DNA of 64,000 nt. Source: Terracoccus luteus (GTDB taxonomy: Bacteria; Actinomycetota; Actinomycetes; Actinomycetales; Dermatophilaceae). The notes below the pieces were generated by a model that was given only the letters and a program-made list of their open reading frames with translations, did not search any database and was not told the origin of the DNA. Positions within the stretch are counted from its first letter, which is position 1. Each line of letters begins with the position of its first letter. The stretch is from contig NZ_RBXT01000001.1 in the NCBI RefSeq assembly GCF_003635045.1, positions 1,302,001 to 1,366,000 on the forward strand, given 5' to 3'. Position numbers and translations under genes: made by a program. Below, piece after piece: positions 58,559 through 64,000 of the stretch.

Positions 58559-59338
58559 TCAGCCGTCGTCGCGGGTCTGGTCGAAGGGCCGCTCGAGACG
58601 CTCGTCGGCGCGGGGTGACGGACCGGCGGCGTCGCGGCCGCGCAGCAGGCGCCGGTTCTCGCGCGGCGTCCTCGCCGGGTCGGTCGGGCCGGTCTGGCCC
58701 GTCGGTGGGGGCTCGGGGCGCCCGTCGAGGCGTCCCGACGGGGTGGCGATGCCGACGCGCTCGCCCCAGGCGTCGTAGCTGCGCTTGAACCGGCGCACCC
58801 GCCCGAGCAGCTTGTATACGAGGTAGGCGCCGGCGACGAGCAGCACGAGGGCGATCGACGCGGCCCACCACGGGTGGGCGATGGCGAGGGCGGTGACGCC
58901 GGTGACGGCGACGTCCTCGCCGGTGCTGACGACGACGTTGCTCGCGGGCTCGGGAGAGGTGTTGACGGCGGCCCGCAGGCCGGCCTTGACGCCGTGCGAG
59001 AGCAGCGCGGTGATGCCACCCGTGGCGGCGCCCACGGCGGCGTCGAGCCCGGCCGTCTCGTGCCCGAGGAGGTAGCCGATGGTGGCGCCGACGGCGGGTC
59101 GCACGACGGTGTGCACGGTGTCCCACAACGAGTCGACGTAGGGGATCTTGTCGGCGAACATCTCGACGACGAAGAGCACCCCGGCGAGCACGAGCACGTC
59201 GGTGCGCGCGAGGGCGTCGGGGATCTGGCCGAGCGAGAAGAACCGGTCGGCGAGGCCGAGCACGAGCACGACGGCGTAGGCGTTGATGCCGCTGGCCCAG
59301 CCGGAGGTGAAGACCATGGGGAGGAACTCGGCGCCCAT
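58559..59338 (-). CDS. DUF4126 membrane protein
   Basis: 259 residues. Membrane segments near 8-30, 45-65, 85-110, 115-130 and 175-195 (VFTSGWASGINAYAVVLVLG; LVLAGVLFVVEMFADKIPYVD; GATGGITALLSHGVKA), then a charged, Pro-rich tail. The family DUF4126 has no known function. ATG at 59338 with AAGGAG upstream. Confidence 0.85.
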   Translation of the reverse strand: MGAEFLPMVFTSGWASGINAYAVVLVLGLADRFFSLGQIPDALARTDVLVLAGVLFVVEMFADKIPYVDSLWDTVHTVVRPAVGATIGYLLGHETAGLDAAVGAATGGITALLSHGVKAGLRAAVNTSPEPASNVVVSTGEDVAVTGVTALAIAHPWWAASIALVLLVAGAYLVYKLLGRVRRFKRSYDAWGERVGIATPSGRLDGRPEPPPTGQTGPTDPARTPRENRRLLRGRDAAGPSPRADERLERPFDQTRDDG

Positions 59339-59674
59339 CGTGGCTCCTTGTGTGTGCCGTGCGGCGCGTGCCGGGTGCGGGCCGGGTGCGTCGGGGTGGG
59401 TCCGCTGGACCCGCGGTGACATCCGCGGCGGATGCCGGGTGGTGGCGTCCGGTCCGACGGTCCCGCATCGGGGGGCTGGTTGCAAACGACGTGGCCGGGG
59501 CGTGCGGACGGGGCCCGATCCGTGAGCGGACGGGACCCCTGCGCCCCTCCGTTCGCGGACCGGACCCCGCACGCACGACTGTGCCGCAGCGGGGGCTCCG
59601 GGGGCGTGAGCACGTGTACTCAGATGCCGCTGCGGGCCCGTCGTCCGCGGGTCGGTGGGGGCCTGTGGACGACC

Positions 59675-59705
59675 TTGACACGCTGTCGGCGGCGGGGGTT
59701 ACTGT
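59675..59705 (+). promoter_or_regulatory. SOS-operon promoter TTGACA-N19-TACTGT
   Basis: A perfect -35 TTGACA (59675-59680) and TACTGT (59700-59705) with a 19-bp spacer, 9 nt before the LexA box. The 300 bp upstream to the DUF4126 start show no further feature. Confidence 0.6.
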
Positions 59706-59714
59706 GGTTCTGCG

Positions 59715-59730
59715 TCGAACACCTGTTCGA
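59715..59730. promoter_or_regulatory. LexA binding site (SOS box)
   Basis: TCGAACACCTGTTCGA is a perfect match to the actinobacterial LexA consensus TCGAAC-N4-GTTCGA. A further GTTCGA half-site lies at 59738-59743. It sits at the expected transcription start of the DUF6504-HEPN-dnaE2 operon, so LexA should block it until DNA damage. Confidence 0.92.
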
Positions 59731-59767
59731 AAAACGTGTTCGACGCGATCGGTCGAGCATAGCCCTG

Positions 59768-59795
59768 CCGTGCACCCGCCACACCGGGTGCACGG
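59768..59795 (+). promoter_or_regulatory. Hairpin in SOS operon leader
   Basis: CCGTGCACCCG and CGGGTGCACGG form a perfect 11-bp stem with a 6-nt loop, in a leader of about 260 nt. It may act as attenuator or stabiliser. No small gene is convincing in this leader. Confidence 0.5.
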
Positions 59796-59976
59796 GGTGG
59801 TCGGGGGTGTCCGGTCGGTCGGTGGACGGGTCGGCCGGTGGGTCGGTCGGCTCGAGCAGGTCAAGTGGTTCGGTCAGGGTCATCAGTCGTCGGTTGGGTG
59901 TCGGGCCGCTCGCAGGTCGCGGGTGGTCTGGGTCGTGATTTCCGGCCTCGACGTGTCCGTACGAAGGAGACGTGTC

Positions 59977-60321
59977 GTGGTTCGCAGGTTCAGTGATGTG
60001 GTGCAGGTCCGTCCCGTGGAGGGGGCGGCCGGGGTGGCGAGGCGTCCGGAGGCGTTCATCTGGCGCGGCCGGCTCTACGTCGTGCGCGACGTGCTCGCCC
60101 AGTGGCGTGAGCGCCGGGCGTGGTGGCGTGAGGCGCTCGACGCCGACGGCGGGGGCGGTCCGGTCGTGCCGGGCGGCTCGCTCGCCGCGGCGGCCTCCGA
60201 GCAGCAGGTGTGGCGGGTCGAGGCGAGCCCCGGGTGGTCGTTCGCCCCCGGGGTCTACGACCTCGCCCACGACGAGGGCGCCCAGGGCGAGCAGTGGCAG
60301 CTCGTCCGGGTCGCCGACTGA
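59977..60321 (+). CDS. DUF6504 protein of the dnaE2 cassette
   Basis: 114 residues: RRFSDVVQVRPVEGAAGVARRPEAFIWRGRLYVVRDVLAQWRERRAWW is typical of DUF6504, small actinobacterial proteins found with imuB/dnaE2. WRGRLYVVRDVL suggests a beta-barrel nucleic-acid-binding fold, by inference. The GTG at 59977 has AAGGAGA 6 nt upstream. First gene after the LexA box. Confidence 0.85.
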   Translation: MVRRFSDVVQVRPVEGAAGVARRPEAFIWRGRLYVVRDVLAQWRERRAWWREALDADGGGGPVVPGGSLAAAASEQQVWRVEASPGWSFAPGVYDLAHDEGAQGEQWQLVRVAD

Positions 60322-60331
60322 GGTGACGACG

Positions 60332-60778
60332 ATGACCGCCACGCACCTGCCCCGTCCTCCCATCGGACCGGCCGTCTTCGACCTGCTCGACCGGTCGCGG
60401 CGCACCCTCGAGCAGGCCTGCCGCACGAGCGACGTCGGCGAGCGCTACCGCGACGCCCACCTCGGCGCGCTGCGGGCCGCCGCGGCCCTCGTCGCCGCGC
60501 GCAGCGTGCCCACCCCGCGGTCCCGTCCGCGCAGCGTCTGGCAGGTGCTGCCGGGGCTGGCCCCCGAGCTCGGCGAGTGGGCGGCGTTCTTCGCGGCCTG
60601 CTCGGCGCGCCGGTCGGTGGTCGACCGCGGCGGGTGGGTGCCGGTGCGCGAGGCCGACGACCTGCTGCGCCAGGCCGAGATGTTCCTCGAGATCGTCCAG
60701 GACGCCCTCGGGGTCCCCCTGACGATGCCCCTGCCGCAGACCATCACGCCGGTGTCGCCCACCCGCGACGCGTCCTGA
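60332..60778 (+). CDS. SAV_6107-type HEPN domain protein
   Basis: 148 residues, mostly helical: VFDLLDRSRRTLEQACRTSDVGERYRDAHLGALRAAAALVAAR, then WQVLPGLAPELGEWAAFFAACSARR and ADDLLRQAEMFLEIVQDALG. It matches the actinobacterial SAV_6107 HEPN family linked to the mutasome operon. The RNase motif Rx4-6H is not evident, so nuclease activity is not claimed. ATG 60332 with GAGG upstream; GTG 60323 is an alternative. Confidence 0.82.
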   Translation: MTATHLPRPPIGPAVFDLLDRSRRTLEQACRTSDVGERYRDAHLGALRAAAALVAARSVPTPRSRPRSVWQVLPGLAPELGEWAAFFAACSARRSVVDRGGWVPVREADDLLRQAEMFLEIVQDALGVPLTMPLPQTITPVSPTRDAS

Positions 60779-60790
60779 GGGCGGCGGCCC

Positions 60791-63700
60791 GTGACCGACA
60801 CGTTCGTCCACCTGCACGTCGCCTCCGGCTACTCGATGCGCTACGGCACCGCCCGCCCCGAGCAGCTCGTCGAGCGTGCCGCCGCCTGGGGCCAGCCCGC
60901 CCTCGCCCTCACCGACCGTGACGGGCTGTACGGCGCGGTCAAGTTCGTCAAGGCGTGCATGGCCCACGGCATCGCCCCGGTCCTCGGCGTCGACCTCGCC
61001 CTCGAGCCACCACCGACGCGTCGCGGGGTCGCGTCGGCGGGGGCCCGCGGTGCGGGTCGCACGCCGGTCCGGGGCGGTGCCCTGGTCGACCCCCGGCTGC
61101 CCCGGGTCACGGTGCTGGCCCGCGGCAGCGGCACGAGCGGCCTGCCCGCCGGGGCCGGGTGGGCGTCCTTGTGCCGCCTCGTCACCGCCACCCACCTGCG
61201 GGGGGAGCGCGGCACCCCCGTCACGACGGCCGACCTCGTCGCGCAGCACGCGACGACGGTCGCGGGGGAGCGGTCGCTCGTCGTGCTCCTCGGCCCCGAC
61301 TCCGACGTCGGCCGGGCCGTGCTGGCCAAGCAGCACTCCCGGGCCAGGGCCGCGCTCGAGCGGTGGGTAGCGCTGCTCCCGCACGGTGGCGTCGTCGTCG
61401 AGCTGGTCTGCCACGGGGGGCCCGAGCACCTTCCCGGCAGCCTCGGTCAGGCCGGGCGCATGCTCGCCCTCGCCCGCGAGGTCGGGGTCCCGACGGTGCT
61501 CACCGCGGCGGTCCGGCACGCCGACCCGCAGGACGCCGCCGTCGTCGACGTCCTCGACGCCGCCCGCCGGCTCGTCGCGCTCGACACCCGCCACCTCGAC
61601 CGGGTCACCGCGGCCGGGCACCTGTCGCCCACGCCCCTCATGCACGCCCTCGCCCTCGACGTCACCCAGGTGTCGGGTCCGGGGCTCGTCGGTGGGGGAG
61701 CGGCCGCCCGTGAGCAGGCCCGCGACCTCGTCCGGCGCACGGTCGCCCTCGCGACCGACTGCACCCAACAGCCCCGGGCCGACCTCGGCATCGGCTCGGT
61801 GCACCTGCCCGAGCCGGCCGCGCTCGGCCTCGGCGACGACGACCCCCAGCAGGTGCTGGCCCGGCGCTGCCGCGCGTCGGTGGCCACCCGCTACCCCGCC
61901 CGGTCCGGCGCCGGCCTCGCGGAGGTGCACGCCCGCCTCGACGACGAGCTCGAGGTGATCTCCGGGCTGGGCTACGCCACCTACTTCCTCACCGTCGCCA
62001 AGGTGTGCGACCTCATCCGCGAGATGGGGGTGCGGGTGGCCGCCCGCGGCTCGGGCGCCGGTTCCGTCGTCAACTTCCTCCTCGGCATCTCCGGGGTCGA
62101 CCCCATGCGGCACGGCCTGCTCATGCAGCGGTTCTGCTCGCCACTGCGGGCCGAGCTGCCCGACATCGACATCGACGTCGAGTCCGCCCGCCGCACCGAG
62201 ATCTACGAGCGGATCCTCGAGCACTTCGGCGGTGAGCGCGTCACGTGCGTGTCGATGATGGACACCTACCGGGTGCGTCACGCCATCCGTGACGTCGGGG
62301 CGGCGCTCGGGCTGCCGCCGCCGGAGGTCGACGCGATGGCCAAGGCCTTCCCGCACATCGCCGCCCGCAACGTGCGCCACGCCCTCGCCGAGCTGCCCGA
62401 GCTGCGGGCGAGCGGTCTCGACGTGCCGCGGCTGCAGCTGATGTTCGACATCGTCGAACGGCTCGACGGGCTGCCGCGCCACATCGCGCTGCACCCGTGC
62501 GGGGTCGTGCTGTCCGACTCGGCGCTGCTCGACCGCACGCCCGTCGAGGCGAGCTGGCTCGGCTTCCCGATGAGCCAGTTCGACAAGGACGACGTCGAGG
62601 AGATGGGCCTGCTCAAGCTCGACGTCCTCGGCATCCGCATGCAGTCGGCGATGGCCCACGCGCTGCAGGAGGTCGAGCGCGTCGACCGGGTCGTCGTCGA
62701 CCTCGACGACGAGCAGCAGGTGCCCTTCGACGACGAGCCGACCTTCGAGATGATCCGGTCGACCCGCACGCTCGGCTGCTTCCAGATCGAGAGCCCCGGG
62801 CAGCGCGAGCTCATCGGCAAGTTCGGCCCGCGCAGCTTCGAGGACATCATCATCGACATCTCGCTCTTCCGACCCGGACCGGTCAAGAGCGACATGATCG
62901 TGCCCTTCCTCGAGGCCCGGCAGGGCTGGAAGAACCCCTCGTACCTGCACCCGACCCTCATCCCCGCGCTCGAGCAGACCGAGGGGGTCGTCGTCTTCCA
63001 CGAGCAGGTGCTCATGATCGTCGCCGAGACGACCGGCGTCACCCTCGCCGAGGCCGACGAGGTGCGCCGGGCCATGGGCTCGACCGCCGGTCAGGCGCAG
63101 GTCGAGGCCTGGTGGCGGCCCGCGGCCCGGGCCCGCGGCTACGACGAGCAGGCGGTCGACCGCATCTGGGAGGTGCTCAAGGCCTTCGCCTCGTTCGGGT
63201 TCTGCAAGGCGCACGCCGCGGCCTTCGCCCTGCCGACCTACCAGTCCGCCTGGCTCAAGGCGCACCACCCGGCCGCCTTCCTGTCCGGGGTGCTGACCCA
63301 CGACCCCGGCATGTACCCGAAGCGGCTCATCCTCGACGACGCCCGGTCGTTCGGGGTCGAGATCCTCGGCCTCGACGTCAACGCCTCGACGGGCGCCTAC
63401 CGGTACGAGCGCACCGACGACGGTCGTCCGGGCATCCGCCTGTCGCTCGCCGACGTGCACGGCATCAGCGAGGCCGAGGTGGCACGCATCGTCGGGGGAC
63501 AGCCGTACGCGAGCCTGTCCGACTTCTGGCAGCGGGCGCACGTCTCGCGGCCCGTGGCCGAGAGGCTCGTGCTCGCCGGCGGTTTCGACGCCCTGCACGA
63601 CATCGACCTCGGGGGCGACCCCGGCGCCGGGGCGCGGGCCCGACGCGGCAGCTGGCAGGACGACCGGCAGCTCGGCCCGGCCGACGGGCGGCAGCACGAG

Positions 63701-64000
63701 GGCGTGCCGAACGGTCGGGCGCCGGCCGGGCTGGGGCGCCCCGGTCTCGGCCGGGGCGGGCTCGGCCGACGTGGCCGGGTCACCCGCCGCGACCTGCTGC
63801 TGCACGTCGCCGAGCTCGACCGGTGGTCCTCCTCCCAGCGTCGGGTCTCGGCCGCCTCGAAGGGCCGGCGGGCCCGGGTCACGTCGGTGTCGGTCGACGG
63901 CGGCATCCGGGCCCTGGCCGCGGCCCAGTCGCAGGCCGCGGCGCCGGTGCCCGACCAGGTCCCGACCCAGCTGGCCCTCGACCTCGGCGACACCCCGACC
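60791..64000 (+). CDS. dnaE2: Error-prone DNA polymerase DnaE2, C-terminus cut by window edge
   Basis: 1070 residues visible without stop. C-family polymerase used in SOS mutagenesis and lesion bypass. PHP domain at the N-terminus (HLHVASGYSMRYG, LTDRDGLYGAVKFVKAC). Polymerase Asp residues in PDIDIDVES (near 458) and KLDVLGIRM (near 609). DTYRVRHAIRDVGAALGLPP and KAFPHIAARNVRHAL are DnaE2-type rather than DnaE1. FRPGPVKSDMIVPFLEAR and SFGFCKAHAAAFALPTYQ follow; the C-terminal helix-hairpin-helix region (LSDFWQRA) is present and the OB domain is beyond the edge. GTG 60791 is 12 nt after the HEPN gene. Confidence 0.95.
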   Translation, partial: MTDTFVHLHVASGYSMRYGTARPEQLVERAAAWGQPALALTDRDGLYGAVKFVKACMAHGIAPVLGVDLALEPPPTRRGVASAGARGAGRTPVRGGALVDPRLPRVTVLARGSGTSGLPAGAGWASLCRLVTATHLRGERGTPVTTADLVAQHATTVAGERSLVVLLGPDSDVGRAVLAKQHSRARAALERWVALLPHGGVVVELVCHGGPEHLPGSLGQAGRMLALAREVGVPTVLTAAVRHADPQDAAVVDVLDAARRLVALDTRHLDRVTAAGHLSPTPLMHALALDVTQVSGPGLVGGGAAAREQARDLVRRTVALATDCTQQPRADLGIGSVHLPEPAALGLGDDDPQQVLARRCRASVATRYPARSGAGLAEVHARLDDELEVISGLGYATYFLTVAKVCDLIREMGVRVAARGSGAGSVVNFLLGISGVDPMRHGLLMQRFCSPLRAELPDIDIDVESARRTEIYERILEHFGGERVTCVSMMDTYRVRHAIRDVGAALGLPPPEVDAMAKAFPHIAARNVRHALAELPELRASGLDVPRLQLMFDIVERLDGLPRHIALHPCGVVLSDSALLDRTPVEASWLGFPMSQFDKDDVEEMGLLKLDVLGIRMQSAMAHALQEVERVDRVVVDLDDEQQVPFDDEPTFEMIRSTRTLGCFQIESPGQRELIGKFGPRSFEDIIIDISLFRPGPVKSDMIVPFLEARQGWKNPSYLHPTLIPALEQTEGVVVFHEQVLMIVAETTGVTLAEADEVRRAMGSTAGQAQVEAWWRPAARARGYDEQAVDRIWEVLKAFASFGFCKAHAAAFALPTYQSAWLKAHHPAAFLSGVLTHDPGMYPKRLILDDARSFGVEILGLDVNASTGAYRYERTDDGRPGIRLSLADVHGISEAEVARIVGGQPYASLSDFWQRAHVSRPVAERLVLAGGFDALHDIDLGGDPGAGARARRGSWQDDRQLGPADGRQHEGVPNGRAPAGLGRPGLGRGGLGRRGRVTRRDLLLHVAELDRWSSSQRRVSAASKGRRARVTSVSVDGGIRALAAAQSQAAAPVPDQVPTQLALDLGDTPT

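Noticed and set aside
59431-59938. Possible gene in the region before the SOS operon
   Set aside because: Both strands give Gly/Arg/Ser-rich frames with no family signature, and the LexA box and promoter lie inside.
60332-60778. HEPN toxin of a toxin-antitoxin pair
   Set aside because: No Rx4-6H motif and no MNT partner; the context is the dnaE2 operon.
60056-63805. 1249-codon minus-strand frame opposite dnaE2
   Set aside because: The plus strand is an intact DnaE2; the antisense product is low-complexity without domain signatures.

Overview
The window is a stretch of chromosome from a high-GC actinobacterium. GTG starts are common, stop and start codons often overlap as GTGA or ATGA, and many genes look leaderless. 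Gene content and order resemble the block that runs from metF to the leucyl aminopeptidase gene in Mycobacterium tuberculosis (roughly Rv2172c to Rv2213). Recurrent GGATGCCGG-type intergenic hairpins and the overall protein flavour suggest Micrococcales, perhaps Intrasporangiaceae; that family-level guess is inference. I see no tRNA or rRNA gene, no insertion sequence, prophage or CRISPR array.

Layout. 1-5.3 kb: pepA (cut by the left edge), gcvT, an amino-acid permease with a stress-protein-like tail, and a VOC protein. 5.5-11.6 kb: a minus-strand operon of six tightly packed genes (SCO2322-like secreted protein, ECF T component, double ECF ATPase, S component, cobU, cobS) behind a cobalamin riboswitch, i.e. 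B12 or precursor uptake plus salvage. 11.7-18.3 kb: a small hypothetical, a class C serine hydrolase, a DUF3043 protein, an M20 dipeptidase, an unusual eight-unit 51-bp tandem array framed by 19-bp inverted repeats, nadA, and an Old Yellow Enzyme. 18.4-23.7 kb: glycerate kinase, erpA, adenosine kinase, aat, and an overlapping TusA / cysteine-desulfurase-like pair. 23.9-34.3 kb: the aerobic respiratory chain terminus, ctaC-ctaD-ctaF on the plus strand and ctaE-qcrC-qcrA-qcrB on the minus strand, i.e. the parts of an actinobacterial bc1-aa3 supercomplex, with four accessory genes in between.

34.5-45.7 kb: an atypical receiver protein, trpD, a stand-alone AsnC ligand-binding domain, a DEDD exonuclease/GIY-YIG fusion, a secreted LamG protein with a Thr-rich microsatellite linker, a Cys-motif protein, a secreted gluzincin-like protease, a long-chain acyl-CoA ligase, a SRPBCC protein, a Cys/His-rich protein and ROK glucokinase. 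45.7-58.5 kb: a membrane protein, plsC, a MacS-type histidine kinase with its LuxR regulator, aroG, a threonine aldolase, a PknL-like PASTA kinase, a LysM transglycosylase, an Rv2175c-type DNA-binding protein (the known PknL substrate family), a polyprenyl synthase and metF. 58.5-64 kb: a DUF4126 protein, then a perfect LexA box and promoter before DUF6504 - HEPN - dnaE2. This is an SOS mutagenesis operon that lacks imuB at this place and is cut by the right edge.

The most unusual features are the 51-bp array with its framing inverted repeats, the cysteine-desulfurase-like protein that keeps the catalytic Cys but not the PLP lysine, the riboswitch operon led by an uncharacterised secreted protein, and several families of intergenic palindromes.
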